The notes under the pieces: generated by a model
Databases searched by the model: none
Seen by the model: only the letters and a program-made list of their open reading frames with translations
What the model was told of the DNA's origin: nothing
Shown here: positions 16,746-25,413 of the stretch, in pieces
Layout of the letters: every line of letters starts with the position of its first letter
Numbering within the stretch: position 1 is the stretch's first letter
Translations under genes and position numbers: made by a program
From: Jiangella muralis
Lineage (GTDB): Bacteria > Actinomycetota > Actinomycetes > Jiangellales > Jiangellaceae
Length of the DNA stretch: 64,000 bases
Assembly: GCF_001270745.1 (NCBI RefSeq)
Contig: NZ_LFXL01000025.1
Span: forward strand, 179,283-243,282
Direction: 5' to 3'

Positions 16746-19117
16746 GGATCGCGATCGCGGGTGGCGGGCCCGGAGGGCTGTACTTCGCGGCCCTCATGAA
16801 GGGCCTCGACCCCGGTCACGACGTGACGGTGTGGGAGCGCAACGCGCCCGACGACACCTTCGGCTTCGGCGTCGTGTTCTCCGACGAGACACTGGGCGCC
16901 ATCGAGGGCGCCGACCCGGTGATCCACGACCGGATGGAGCGCGGGTTCGCCCGCTGGACCGACATCGACGTCGAGGTCAACGGCCACGCGTTCACCGTCG
17001 GCGGGCAGGGCTTCGCCGCGATGGGCCGCAAGGAGCTGCTCGCGATCCTGCGGGAGCGGGCCGCCGAGCTGGGCGTCACCGTGCACTACCGGACGCCGGC
17101 GCCGGGCCCGGGCGAGCTGCGGGCGTCATACGACCTGGTGGTGGCGGCGGACGGGCTCAACTCCACCATCCGCACCAAGTACGCCGACGTCTTCGGGCCG
17201 GACCTGGACCGGCGGGCGAACAAGTACATCTGGCTCGGCACCGACCTCGTGTTCGAGGCGTTCCAGTTCTTCGTCAAGCAGACGCCGTGGGGCACCATGC
17301 AGATCCACGGCTACCCCTACTCCGACCAGGGCTCGACGTTCATCGTCGAGCTGCACGAGGACGTGTGGCGCCGGGCCGGCTTCGACGCCACCGAGCACGA
17401 CGACCTCCCGCCGGGCGCCTCCGACGAGTACGCCGTCCGCCGCATCGGCGAGATCTTCGCCGACGAGCTGCGGGGACACCGCGTGCTCACCAACAACTCG
17501 AAGTGGCTCAACTTCCACACCGTGCGCAACGAGCGCTGGTACGACGGCAACGTCGTGCTGCTCGGCGACGCGGCCCACACCGCGCACTTCTCCATCGGCT
17601 CCGGCACGAAGCTGGCCATGGAGGACGCCCTGGCGCTGGCCGCGTGCCTGCACGAGCACCCCGGCGTCGACACGGCGCTCGCCGCGTACCAGGCCGAGCG
17701 CAAGCCGGTCGTCGAGTCGACCCAGCGGGCCGCGCAGGCGTCGCTGGAATGGTTCGAGAACATCGGCATGTACGCCGGCCAGGATCCGGCCCAGTTCGTC
17801 TTCAACCTGCTCACCCGGTCCCGCCGCATCACGTTCGGCAATCTCCGCGAACGCGACCCGGAGTTCGCCGCCCGCATGGAGGCGGAGTTCGCGCGGCTCC
17901 AGCCGGCCGGCACGGTGGCCCCGGCGATGTTCCAGCCGGTGCGCATCGGCCCGCTGGAGCTGAAGAACCGCGTCGTCATCTCGCCGATGGACATGTACTC
18001 CGCCGAGGACGGCCGGCCGAACGAGTTCCACCTCGTCCACCTGGGCGCGAAGGCGCTCGGCGGCGCCGGGCTGGTCATGACCGAGATGACCTGCGTCTCG
18101 CCCGAAGGCCGCATCTCGCCCGGCTGCACCGGCATCTGGACCGACGAGCAGCGCGACGCCTGGCGGCGGGTGACGGACTTCGTCCACACCCGCTCCACGG
18201 CGAAGATCGGGCTCCAGCTCGGGCACTCGGGCCGCAAGGGCTCCACCAAGCTGATGTGGGAGGGCATGGACGAGCCCCTCGACGACGGCAACTGGGAGGT
18301 CGTCGGGCCGTCGCCGCTGCCGTACGGCGATGGCTGCCACCTGCCGCGCGAGGCGACCCGCGCCGACCTGGACCAGGTGGTGGCCGACTTCGTCGCCGCG
18401 GCCGAGCGTGGCGTCGCGGCCGGGTTCGACCTGATCGAACTGCACGCCGCCCACGGCTACCTGCTGAGCTCGTTCCTGTCCCCGGTCGCGAACCGGCGCA
18501 CCGACGAGTACGGCGGCCCGCTGCCGAACCGGCTGCGGTTCCCGCTGGAGGTGTTCGACGCGGTTCGTCGCGTGGTGCCCGGCACCCTTCCGGTGACGGT
18601 CCGCATCTCCGCGACCGACTGGGTGCCCGGCGGCACCACCGACGAGGACGGCGTCGAGATCGCGCGGGCGTTCGCCGCCCACGGCGCCGCCGCCATCGAC
18701 GTCTCCACGGGCCAGGTCACCAAGGACGAGAAGCCCGCGTTCGGGCGGTCGTACCAGACCCCGTTCGCCGACAGGATCCGCCACCAGGTCGCCGTCCCCG
18801 CGGGCGTCGCCGTCATCGCCGTCGGCGCGATCTCCTCCTACGACGACGTCAACTCGATCCTGCTGGCCGGCCGCGCCGACCTCTGCGCCCTCGGACGCGC
18901 CCACCTGTACGACCCGCAGTGGACGCTGCATGCGGCGGCGGAACAGGAGTACCGGGGTCCCGGCGCCGACTGGCCGGACCCCTGGGCGGCCGGGCGCCGC
19001 CGTCCCCCGACGGCGCGCACCGACAAGGTCCCGCCCCGCCTCTCGCTGCTCCGCGACGGCGCCGCCGGCACCGTCCATCTGCGGTGGACCCCGAACCGGC
19101 GCGGCCAGGCAGAATGA
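16742..19117 (+). CDS. Bifunctional 2-aminobenzoyl-CoA (or salicylyl-CoA) monooxygenase/reductase
   Basis: A 791-residue fusion. Residues about 1-390 form an FAD-dependent aromatic hydroxylase: dinucleotide motif IAGGGPGGLYFA, DG motif VVAADGLNSTIR and FAD-ribityl motif GDAAHTAHFSIGSG. Residues about 396-791 form an old-yellow-enzyme TIM barrel: PVRIGPLELKNRVVISPMDM, HLGAKALGGAGLVMTEMTC and LHAAHGYLLSSFLSP. The architecture and length match 2-aminobenzoyl-CoA monooxygenase/reductase of Azoarcus evansii, which hydroxylates and then hydrogenates the ring, and proteins annotated as salicylyl-CoA 5-hydroxylase. Preceded by the CoA ligase and followed by a PaaX repressor, all overlapping by four bases. 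Confidence 0.9.
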   Translation: MRIAIAGGGPGGLYFAALMKGLDPGHDVTVWERNAPDDTFGFGVVFSDETLGAIEGADPVIHDRMERGFARWTDIDVEVNGHAFTVGGQGFAAMGRKELLAILRERAAELGVTVHYRTPAPGPGELRASYDLVVAADGLNSTIRTKYADVFGPDLDRRANKYIWLGTDLVFEAFQFFVKQTPWGTMQIHGYPYSDQGSTFIVELHEDVWRRAGFDATEHDDLPPGASDEYAVRRIGEIFADELRGHRVLTNNSKWLNFHTVRNERWYDGNVVLLGDAAHTAHFSIGSGTKLAMEDALALAACLHEHPGVDTALAAYQAERKPVVESTQRAAQASLEWFENIGMYAGQDPAQFVFNLLTRSRRITFGNLRERDPEFAARMEAEFARLQPAGTVAPAMFQPVRIGPLELKNRVVISPMDMYSAEDGRPNEFHLVHLGAKALGGAGLVMTEMTCVSPEGRISPGCTGIWTDEQRDAWRRVTDFVHTRSTAKIGLQLGHSGRKGSTKLMWEGMDEPLDDGNWEVVGPSPLPYGDGCHLPREATRADLDQVVADFVAAAERGVAAGFDLIELHAAHGYLLSSFLSPVANRRTDEYGGPLPNRLRFPLEVFDAVRRVVPGTLPVTVRISATDWVPGGTTDEDGVEIARAFAAHGAAAIDVSTGQVTKDEKPAFGRSYQTPFADRIRHQVAVPAGVAVIAVGAISSYDDVNSILLAGRADLCALGRAHLYDPQWTLHAAAEQEYRGPGADWPDPWAAGRRRPPTARTDKVPPRLSLLRDGAAGTVHLRWTPNRRGQAE

Positions 19118-19995
19118 CCCCGATGATCCCGGCCGACGAGACCGCCAGTACGCGCCGCACGCGCACCGTCATGGTGAGCTTCCTCGGCGCCGTCGTCCGG
19201 CGCATGGGCGACTGGATGCCCATCGCCGGAACCGTCGACCTCATGGAGCAGCTCGGGCTCGACGCCAGGAGCGTCCGCACGGCGGTGTTCCGGCTCAAGC
19301 AGCGTGGCTGGCTGGCCGCCGAGAGCCGGGGCGGGCGGCGTGGCTACGCGCTCACGCCGGTGGCGGTGAAGGCGCTGGTCGCCGGCGACGAGATCATCTG
19401 GCACGCCCGCCAGCCGGCGAACCTCGACGACGGCTGGTGCATCGTCAACTTCTCCGTGCCCGAGTCCGAGCGCGCGAAACGGCACCAGCTGCGCGCCCAC
19501 CTGGCCTCACTGGGCTTCGGGAACATCTCGACCGCGATGTGGATCGCGCCGGCCCGCATGCGCGGCGCCGCCGAGCAGGCCGTGCGCGAACTCGGCCTGG
19601 ACCGCTACGCCGCGATCTTCGTCGGCGCCTACGTCGCCGGTCAGGACCTGCGCACGCTGCTCTACGAGAGCTGGGACCTCGCTGGCATCGACCGCCGCTA
19701 CCGCGAGTTCGTCACCCGTTTCCAGCCCGAGATCGCCGCCCTCGACGCCAGCCACGTCGTCGCGCCCGAGCACGCCTTCGTCACCTACCTCAGCGCCGTG
19801 GACCACTGGCGCAAGCTCCCGTTCCGCGATCCCGGCCTCCCCCGCGAGGTGCTCGCCGACGACTGGAGCGGCCCCGGCGCCCTGGCCGTGTTCGAGCGCC
19901 TCGTCACCCTCCTGGAGGGCCGGGCCCTCGCCCACGCCGCCGGACACTGGACGCCCCGTCCATCTCAACCGGCCCGGCCCGGCGTGCCCGCGTAG
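19114..19995 (+). CDS. PaaX family transcriptional repressor
   Basis: A 293-residue regulator with an N-terminal winged helix (MEQLGLDARSVRTAVFRLKQ, then RGYALTPVA), the PaaX central domain (WCIVNFSVPESERAKRHQLR) and C-terminal PaaX_C (LLYESWDLAGIDRRYREFV). Family members repress CoA-thioester aromatic pathways and are released by the aryl-CoA intermediate. It is the last gene of the operon, with ATG overlapping the monooxygenase stop, so it would control its own operon in a feedback loop, sensing probably 2-aminobenzoyl-CoA (inference). Confidence 0.9.
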   Translation: MTPMIPADETASTRRTRTVMVSFLGAVVRRMGDWMPIAGTVDLMEQLGLDARSVRTAVFRLKQRGWLAAESRGGRRGYALTPVAVKALVAGDEIIWHARQPANLDDGWCIVNFSVPESERAKRHQLRAHLASLGFGNISTAMWIAPARMRGAAEQAVRELGLDRYAAIFVGAYVAGQDLRTLLYESWDLAGIDRRYREFVTRFQPEIAALDASHVVAPEHAFVTYLSAVDHWRKLPFRDPGLPREVLADDWSGPGALAVFERLVTLLEGRALAHAAGHWTPRPSQPARPGVPA

Positions 19996-20099
19996 CTTCG
20001 CTTGGATGAGTGAGTCCGGTTGATCGGGTGGACGGTTCGCCGCGTTCGCCGTGGTCCGCAAGTGGGCCGTTCGCCGTTCGTGTCGGCGCACCGTTTGGT

Positions 20100-20212
20100 G
20101 TCCTCGACTCCCGCGACCGTCTTCGATGGCGGGATTCGTCTTCGAGGGGCCTTTCGGACGGTTCTCGCTATCGAGGACGGCTCCGGGCATCGAGGTGTGC
20201 CCAGACTGCCCC
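20100..20212 (+). repeat. 113-bp dispersed structured repeat, copy 2
   Basis: Ungapped counterpart of 2306-2418. The inverted repeat arms here are CCGTCTTCGATGGCG and CGCTATCGAGGACGG; the two differences from perfect complementarity are U-G and G-U wobbles on plus-strand RNA. It is preceded and followed by further short blocks shared with the first locus, but their order and orientation differ, so the repeats are mosaic. Confidence 0.75.
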
Positions 20213-20287
20213 ACGGCGCGGAACCCGGCGCACTGTCCGGCCAGCCAACGCGAAGCCGGCCCGACCAAGCCGACGAGGGCACGCCTA

Positions 20288-20343
20288 CCATGATCATCAA
20301 CCTTTTGAGCTGCTATGACGGCCGAAAAGGTGGATGATCATGG
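20288..20343. terminator. Strong bidirectional hairpin terminator
   Basis: Two 19-base arms, CCATGATCATCAACCTTTT (20288-20306) and AAAAGGTGGATGATCATGG (20325-20343), are complementary at 18 of 19 positions around an 18-nt loop. The inner ends carry T and A runs. The hairpin lies between the convergent paaX-type gene and the SPFH gene, six bases from the latter's stop codon. A bidirectional terminator is the simplest reading. Confidence 0.75.
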
Positions 20344-20349
20344 TGGATG

Positions 20350-21453
20350 TCACCGGCGCGGGTTGCGGCCCGGCTTCGTCTCGGGAGTGGTCTCGGCCGC
20401 CGCGGCTTCTGCTTTGGCGTCCTCGACGGCGGCCTCGGCCTGCTGGGCGACCTGGTCGGCAGCCGCTGCGGCGTCGGTGGAGAGGGAGCCCGCGCTGGTC
20501 AGTTCGCGACGTCCGTTCGCGTCCAGCGCGGCCGGCCCGTCGTCGCCGTCGTCCTCGCCGCCGGCCGCCGGTGCCGCGCCCATCCGCGAGTAGTCGCCGA
20601 ACGCGCCGGTGACCGACCGGACCGCCTCGGTGAGCTCGCCCGGGATGACCCAGAAGGTGTTGTTGGGGCCGTCGGCCAGGTGCGGCAGCGTCTCGAGGTA
20701 CTTGTAGGCGAGCACCTTCGGGTCGGCGTTGTTCTGGTGCACGGCCTGGAAGACCCGCTCGATGGCGCGGGCCTCACCGTCGGCGCGCAGGATCATCGCC
20801 TGCTGGTTGCCCTGGGCCTCCAGGATCTCCTGCTGCCGGGTGCCCTCGGCGGTGAGGATCTTGGACTGCCGCTCCCCCTCGGCGTGCAGGATGACGGCGC
20901 GCTTGTCGCGCTCGGCCCGCATCTGCTTCTCCATGGCCTCCTTGATGGTGGACGGCGGGTCGATCGCCTTGATCTCGACCCGGTTCACCCGGATGCCCCA
21001 CTTCCCCGTCGCGTCGTCGAGCACCGTCCGCAGCTGGGCGTTGATGACCTCGCGCGAGGTCAACGTGCTCTCGAGGTCCATGCTGCCGATGACGTTGCGC
21101 AGCGTGGTGACGGTGAGCTGGTCGATGGCCTGCAGGTAGTTGGCCACCTCGTAGGCGGCGGCGCGGGGGTCGGTGATCTGGTAGTAGAGCACCGTGTCTA
21201 TGTTCACGACCAGGTTGTCCTGGGTGATGACCGGCTGCGGCTGCGAGGTGAACACGTGCTCGCGCACGTCCAGCTTGGTGTTGATGCGGTCGACCATCGG
21301 GATGATGAAGTTCAGGCCGGGCTGCAGCGTGGTGCGGTAACGCCCGAATCGTTCGACGTTGTAGCGGCGGGCCTGGGGCACGACGCGGACCGTCGAGGCG
21401 ACCCCGAAGATCACCACGGCGGCGATGACGAGCACGAGTACCAGTAGTTCCAT
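20350..21453 (-). CDS. SPFH/band-7 (stomatin-like) membrane protein
   Basis: A 367-residue protein with one N-terminal membrane anchor (VLVLVIAAVVIFGVASTVRV), an SPFH domain (RYNVERFGRYRTTLQPGLNF through IKAIDPPSTIKEAMEKQMRA, about residues 30-190) and a long charged coiled coil (EGERQSKILTAEGTRQQEIL). An Ala/Glu-rich tail follows. SPFH proteins oligomerise on membranes, scaffold microdomains and associate with proteases. It lies directly downstream of an NfeD-like gene, the standard partner, 18 bases away. The 3' end abuts the hairpin terminator. Confidence 0.92.
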   Translation of the reverse strand: MELLVLVLVIAAVVIFGVASTVRVVPQARRYNVERFGRYRTTLQPGLNFIIPMVDRINTKLDVREHVFTSQPQPVITQDNLVVNIDTVLYYQITDPRAAAYEVANYLQAIDQLTVTTLRNVIGSMDLESTLTSREVINAQLRTVLDDATGKWGIRVNRVEIKAIDPPSTIKEAMEKQMRAERDKRAVILHAEGERQSKILTAEGTRQQEILEAQGNQQAMILRADGEARAIERVFQAVHQNNADPKVLAYKYLETLPHLADGPNNTFWVIPGELTEAVRSVTGAFGDYSRMGAAPAAGGEDDGDDGPAALDANGRRELTSAGSLSTDAAAAADQVAQQAEAAVEDAKAEAAAAETTPETKPGRNPRR

Positions 21454-21471
21454 GTCTCCTCCGTCGGGTTG

Positions 21472-21909
21472 TCAGGGCAGCAGTTCCCGGGGGTAGACGA
21501 TGGCCGTGGCGCCCTCGATCTCCATGACGTCGACCAGCGCGCCGACGGGGATCACGTGGTCGTCGTCCAGGGTCCGTGCGGACCAGGTCTCTCCGGACAG
21601 CTTGATCAGCCCGTGGTCGGCGGTGACCTCTTCGAGGACGACCGCCTTCTTCCCGATCAGCGCGTCACTGCCCTCGCTGGTCAGCGGCGGGTGGCTCATG
21701 TTCTGCCGGGCGATGGGCCGCACGATCAGCAGCCCGGCCGCGCCGGCCATGGCGAACGCGGCGATCTGCAGCAACCAGGCACCACCCAGGCCCGCCACGA
21801 CGGCCGCCACCAGCGCGGCGCCGGCGAGCAGGCCGAACGCGAACGTGAGGGTGAAGAACTCGGCAGCGCCCAGCGCCGCGGCCACCACGAGCCACAAGAT
21901 CCACGACAT
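21472..21909 (-). CDS. NfeD-like membrane protein
   Basis: A 145-residue short NfeD protein: two or three membrane helices (WILWLVVAAALGAAEFFTLT, FGLLAGAALVAAVVAGLGGA, IAAFAMAGAAGLLIVRPIAR) and a C-terminal OB-fold (SDALIGKKAVVLEEVTADHG through VGALVDVMEIEGATAIVYP). It works with the downstream SPFH protein. The ATG at 21909 begins the first helix and has GGGAGG upstream. Confidence 0.9.
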   Translation of the reverse strand: MSWILWLVVAAALGAAEFFTLTFAFGLLAGAALVAAVVAGLGGAWLLQIAAFAMAGAAGLLIVRPIARQNMSHPPLTSEGSDALIGKKAVVLEEVTADHGLIKLSGETWSARTLDDDHVIPVGALVDVMEIEGATAIVYPRELLP

Positions 21910-21970
21910 CGAACCGACCTCCCGGACGCGCGGGACGGTTTCTTTCAATCTATCTCGGCAGACGCCGCGC

Positions 21971-22837
21971 TCAACATCCCTGCATCGGATCGTGATCGGC
22001 GGTGCGCCGCCGAACCAGGCCCAGCACCAGCCCGGCGCCCACGACGACGGCTGCCGCGACGGCGAGCCGGGCCGGTCCGGCGTCGGCGACCAGGCCGCTG
22101 AGCAGGCCTTGCAGCTCCAGTGCGGTGTCGATGACGGGGTCGGCAGGGTCGCCACCCGCACGCACCCGCAGCTCGTAACCCCCGTAGTAGGCGACATAAC
22201 CGCCGGCGAGGATGAGCAGCGCCCCACTCGCCCTCGACACGTAGGGCAGCAGCCGGCGGGCCCGGCGCACGACGGCGTCGCTGCCGAGCGCGACGGCCAC
22301 GGCGAGGAGGCCGACCACCAGACCCATCCCGACGCCGTACGCGACGAACGCGGCCAGGCCGGCGACGATGCCCGACGACCTGAACGTGGCCGTGGCCATC
22401 GCGAGGAACGGCGCGACTGTGCAGGACAGGCTGGCCACGGCGTACGCGACGCCGTACCCGGCCATCGACCACGCCGACGACGACGGCGCCGCGCCCGTCA
22501 GCCGCGGCGTCCGGACCATCAGCTCCCGGCCCGCCACCAGCCAGCCGCCGACGGCGACCAGCGCGACCCCGATCACGATGGTCGCCCACGGCAGGAACCG
22601 CTCGACGGACACCGCGGCCGGCACCACGACCAGCCCGAAGGTGCCGAACACGGCGACGAACCCGGCCGTCATCGCCGCGGTCATGACGCCCGCCCGGCGC
22701 ACCGCGGCGGCGGTGCCGGGCGGCCCGTCCTGCGCCACCAGCAGGGTGAGGTAGGTCGGCAGCAGCGCGAAGCCGCACGGGTTCAGCGCCGCCACCGACC
22801 CGAGCAACAGCGCGAACTCGATCGGAACGCCGCCCAT
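21971..22837 (-). CDS. CcdA-like cytochrome c biogenesis / thiol electron transporter
   Basis: A 288-residue polytopic membrane protein of the DsbD/CcdA family. The two redox cysteines lie in conserved contexts, LNPCGFALLPTY (first helix) and SLSCTVAPFLA (about residue 140). These shuttle electrons from cytoplasmic thioredoxin outward. The ATG at 22837 follows the stop of the TlpA-like gene by two bases. Extra C-terminal hydrophobic segments run after about residue 200. Its partner is evidently the upstream thioredoxin-fold lipoprotein. Confidence 0.88.
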   Translation of the reverse strand: MGGVPIEFALLLGSVAALNPCGFALLPTYLTLLVAQDGPPGTAAAVRRAGVMTAAMTAGFVAVFGTFGLVVVPAAVSVERFLPWATIVIGVALVAVGGWLVAGRELMVRTPRLTGAAPSSSAWSMAGYGVAYAVASLSCTVAPFLAMATATFRSSGIVAGLAAFVAYGVGMGLVVGLLAVAVALGSDAVVRRARRLLPYVSRASGALLILAGGYVAYYGGYELRVRAGGDPADPVIDTALELQGLLSGLVADAGPARLAVAAAVVVGAGLVLGLVRRRTADHDPMQGC

Positions 22838-22839
22838 GG

Positions 22840-23403
22840 TCAGCCCGCGGCCAGCCGCTCGACCTCGGCCACGATCTCGTCCTCGTCCAGCGGTCCGCGG
22901 ATCACCTCGACGGTGCCGTCGGCCGACACGAGGCCGAGGTCGTACTGCTGGGTGACCCCGAACCGGCTGTAGACGGCGCCGTCGCGGTCGTCGATGTGGG
23001 TGATGGCGTCGACGCCGCCGTCGGCGATGAACTCCTCCATCGCGGCGAGGTCGCCGGACAGCCCGGCCACGCCGACGAACGCCACGCGCCCCTCGTAGTC
23101 GGCGGCGAGGCCGGCGATGAGCGGCGCCTCCCGCTGGCAGACCGGGCACCACGGCGCCCAGAACCACAGCACGGCGGGCCGGCCGGCCAGGCTCGCGCCG
23201 TCGAACGTACCGCCGCCGACCGTCGCGGCGGTGAAGTCCAGCTCCTCCGGCACGACGACCGCCGGCGTCGGGGTCGGGGTCGGGGTCGGCGACGGTGTGG
23301 CCGAAGGCGACGACGACGGCGCCGCCTCCGGCTCGTCCACCTCCGCCGCACCGCACCCGGCCAGCAGGACGACGACGGCGAGCAGGCCGGCGCGGGCGCC
23401 CAT
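22840..23403 (-). CDS. TlpA-like thioredoxin-fold lipoprotein
   Basis: A 187-residue secreted lipoprotein: signal sequence LLAVVVLLAGC with lipobox cysteine, a Ser/Pro/Thr-rich spacer of PT repeats (about residues 30-50) and a thioredoxin fold with the active site WAPWCPVCQRE (CPVC). It should act outside the membrane as a thiol-disulfide oxidoreductase, reduced by the CcdA-like protein encoded two bases downstream. Its ATG shares one base with the stop of the phosphorylase gene (TGATG). Confidence 0.9.
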   Translation of the reverse strand: MGARAGLLAVVVLLAGCGAAEVDEPEAAPSSSPSATPSPTPTPTPTPAVVVPEELDFTAATVGGGTFDGASLAGRPAVLWFWAPWCPVCQREAPLIAGLAADYEGRVAFVGVAGLSGDLAAMEEFIADGGVDAITHIDDRDGAVYSRFGVTQQYDLGLVSADGTVEVIRGPLDEDEIVAEVERLAAG

Positions 23404-24161
23404 CACCGCACCGCCAGGTCCGCGACGGCGGCGAACAGCAGCGAGCGGACCCGCTCGACGTTGCCGCGGAACACCTCGAAGACCTCCTCCTGGCGCACCG
23501 GCGGCACCTCCGGTTGCCCGTCGAGTCCCGTGTCGTAGTCGGTGACGAGCGCAACCCCGCCGAAGTCCAGGCCCGCCTCGCGAGCCAGCGCCGCCTCGGG
23601 GTACTGCGTCATGTTGACGACGTGCCAGCCGGCCTGGCGGTGCCACGCGGACTCGGCGCGGGTGGAGAAGCGCGGGCCGTTGATCACCACCACGGTGCCG
23701 CCGTCGTGCATGGTCACCCCGGCCACGCGCCCGGCGTCCAGCAGGGCGCTCCGGACCCGCGGGGTGTAGGGCTCGGCGAGCGACACGTGCCGCGGGCCGT
23801 CGTCGAAGCGGTCGTGGAAGGTGTCGGCCCGGCCCCAGGTGCGGTCGACGAGCTGGTCGACGACGACGAAGTCGCCGGGCCGTTGCTCCGGTCGCAGCGA
23901 CCCGGCCGCGAACGGCGCCACCAGCGTGTGGACGCCGAGTCGCCGCATCGCGTCGATGTTGGCGCGGTAGTTCACCCGGTGCGGCGGCAGCTCATGGTGC
24001 CGACCGTGCCGGGGCAGGAACGCCACGCCCACGCCGTCGACCTCGGCCACCGTGACCGGCGCCGACGGCGGACCCCACTCGGTCTCCAGCTCCACCGTCT
24101 CGGCGTCGTCCAGGAACGAGTAGAACCCGGACCCGCCGAAGATCCCGATCTCTGGTGTCAT
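23403..24161 (-). CDS. mtnP: S-methyl-5'-thioadenosine phosphorylase
   Basis: A 252-residue MTAP/PNP family enzyme: phosphate loop IFGGSGFYSF, LPRHGRHHELPPHRVNYRAN, phosphate-binding VINGPRFSTRAES, VNMTQYPEAALAREAG and TDYDTG. It splits methylthioadenosine and phosphate into adenine and methylthioribose-1-phosphate. The NMTQYPE context favours MTA over guanosine. It overlaps the GT2 gene upstream by four bases and lies in an operon with redox and glycosyl genes, an unusual setting for a salvage enzyme; a methyltransferase in the operon does not itself make MTA. Confidence 0.9.
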   Translation of the reverse strand: MTPEIGIFGGSGFYSFLDDAETVELETEWGPPSAPVTVAEVDGVGVAFLPRHGRHHELPPHRVNYRANIDAMRRLGVHTLVAPFAAGSLRPEQRPGDFVVVDQLVDRTWGRADTFHDRFDDGPRHVSLAEPYTPRVRSALLDAGRVAGVTMHDGGTVVVINGPRFSTRAESAWHRQAGWHVVNMTQYPEAALAREAGLDFGGVALVTDYDTGLDGQPEVPPVRQEEVFEVFRGNVERVRSLLFAAVADLAVR

Positions 24162-24826
24162 CTCTCCTCCGCACGGATCAGGCGACGGGTCTCGGTGAGC
24201 CGTCGCCGCATGTCCAGCACCGCGCGGACGGTGCCGCCGACGGTGCCGGTGACCTTGCTCCGGCCGGTGCGCGGGTGGTACGGCACCGCCCGTTCGGTGA
24301 CCCGCCAGCCGTCCCGTCCGGCCCGCAGCACCATCTCCAGCGGCCAGCCGGATCGCCGGTCGGCCAGGCCCAGACGGAGCAGGTCCTCGCGCCGGGCCGC
24401 GCGCATCGGCCCGATGTCGCTGACCCGCGCGCCGGTGTACGCGGTCACCCGCCGGGCGAGGTACCGGTTGGCCAGCCGGACGTGCGGCGACATCGCCCGC
24501 CCCGGCCGGGCGCCGAGCACGAGATCGGCCTCCCCCGCGGCCACCGGACCGGCCACGACCGGTAGGTCGCGGGGGTCAAGGGAGGCGTCGCAGTCCATGA
24601 AGCAGACGACGTCCGAGGTCGCCGCGGTCAGGCCGGCGAAGCACGCGGCGCCGAACCCGCGCGTGGGCTCCTCGACGACGACGGCGCCGTGCGCGCCGGC
24701 CACCGCTGCCGACCCGTCGGCGGACCCGTTGTCGACGACGATCGGACGGTAGCCGGCGGGCATCCGGCCGAGCACCCACGGGATCGCCGCGGCCTCGTCC
24801 AGCACCGGGAGGACGACATCGATCAT
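24158..24826 (-). CDS. Family 2 glycosyltransferase
   Basis: A 222-residue GT-A enzyme: DVVLPVLDEAAAIPWVLGRM at the N-terminus, nucleotide site VVDNGSADGS, metal motif CFMDCDASLDP, acceptor region YTGARVSDIGPMRAARREDL and a basic C-terminus without membrane helices. It resembles small soluble dolichol-phosphate-mannose-synthase-like transferases. Translationally coupled on both sides (four-base overlaps), between a methyltransferase and the MTA phosphorylase. Donor and acceptor are unknown. Confidence 0.88.
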   Translation of the reverse strand: MIDVVLPVLDEAAAIPWVLGRMPAGYRPIVVDNGSADGSAAVAGAHGAVVVEEPTRGFGAACFAGLTAATSDVVCFMDCDASLDPRDLPVVAGPVAAGEADLVLGARPGRAMSPHVRLANRYLARRVTAYTGARVSDIGPMRAARREDLLRLGLADRRSGWPLEMVLRAGRDGWRVTERAVPYHPRTGRSKVTGTVGGTVRAVLDMRRRLTETRRLIRAEER

Positions 24827-25413
24827 GCGACCACCCGGCCCAGCCGGGCGAACCAGCGTCCGGCCGCGACGTGCCAGCCGGTCAGCCGCAACCCAGCCGC
24901 CGCGGCGACCCGGACGAGGTCGTCGGCCCCCACCCGCGCCCAGGGGAACCACCCGCTGATCTCGTCGTCGCGTTCCAGCCTGGCCTCGCCCGTCCACGAG
25001 CCGGCGCCCGGCGGCGCGGCCTCGACGACGGCCCGCCCGTCGCCGGACAGCAGTCGCCCGACCCGGCGCAGCAGGTCGACGGGCGCGCCGCCGATGCCGA
25101 CGTTGCCGTCGAGCAGCAGCACGCTGTGCCAGCGGCCCTCCCCCGGCAGCGGGTCGAACACCGAATGGCGCAGCGCCGTCGCGCCACGTGCCCGGGCCTG
25201 GTCGACGGCGTGCGCCGACGCGTCGACGCCGAGCGCCGGGATGCCGAGCTCCCCCAGCGCCACCACCAGCCGGCCCGGCCCGCAGCCGAGGTCGAGGACG
25301 GGGCCGCGCAGCGACGCCAGCAGCGCCCGCTCCGCCGGCGTCGCCGCCGCCGTCCACGCCGCTACGGCCAGCGGTTGCGTCCACCCGTCGCGGGCGCGCA
25401 TCAGCACCGTCAT
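24823..25413 (-). CDS. Class I SAM-dependent methyltransferase
   Basis: A 196-residue methyltransferase with the SAM motif VLDLGCGPGRLVVAL (about residues 39-53), acidic motif ALGVDAS and a GNVGIGGAPVDLL block. The start is ATG 25413, overlapping the preceding membrane-protein gene by four bases. The substrate is unknown. In actinomycetes this methyltransferase is often seen next to the GT2 and DUF2064 enzymes found here, so they likely modify one common molecule. Confidence 0.85.
   Translation of the reverse strand: MTVLMRARDGWTQPLAVAAWTAAATPAERALLASLRGPVLDLGCGPGRLVVALGELGIPALGVDASAHAVDQARARGATALRHSVFDPLPGEGRWHSVLLLDGNVGIGGAPVDLLRRVGRLLSGDGRAVVEAAPPGAGSWTGEARLERDDEISGWFPWARVGADDLVRVAAAAGLRLTGWHVAAGRWFARLGRVVA

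Larger units (their letters stand above)
19996..20349. other. 354-bp intergenic interval between convergent genes
   Basis: The interval holds a 16-mer at 20044-20059 that is the exact reverse complement of 2559-2574, copy 2 of the 113-bp repeat (20100-20212), a 15-mer shared with 2579-2593 (20219-20233) and a strong hairpin (20288-20343). No gene is supported. Confidence 0.7.

Noticed and set aside
24170..24186. GATCAGGCGAC near 24175 resembling the palindromic half-site
   Set aside because: It has a mismatch, no partner site at 35-37 bp, and lies at the coding 3' end of the glycosyltransferase.
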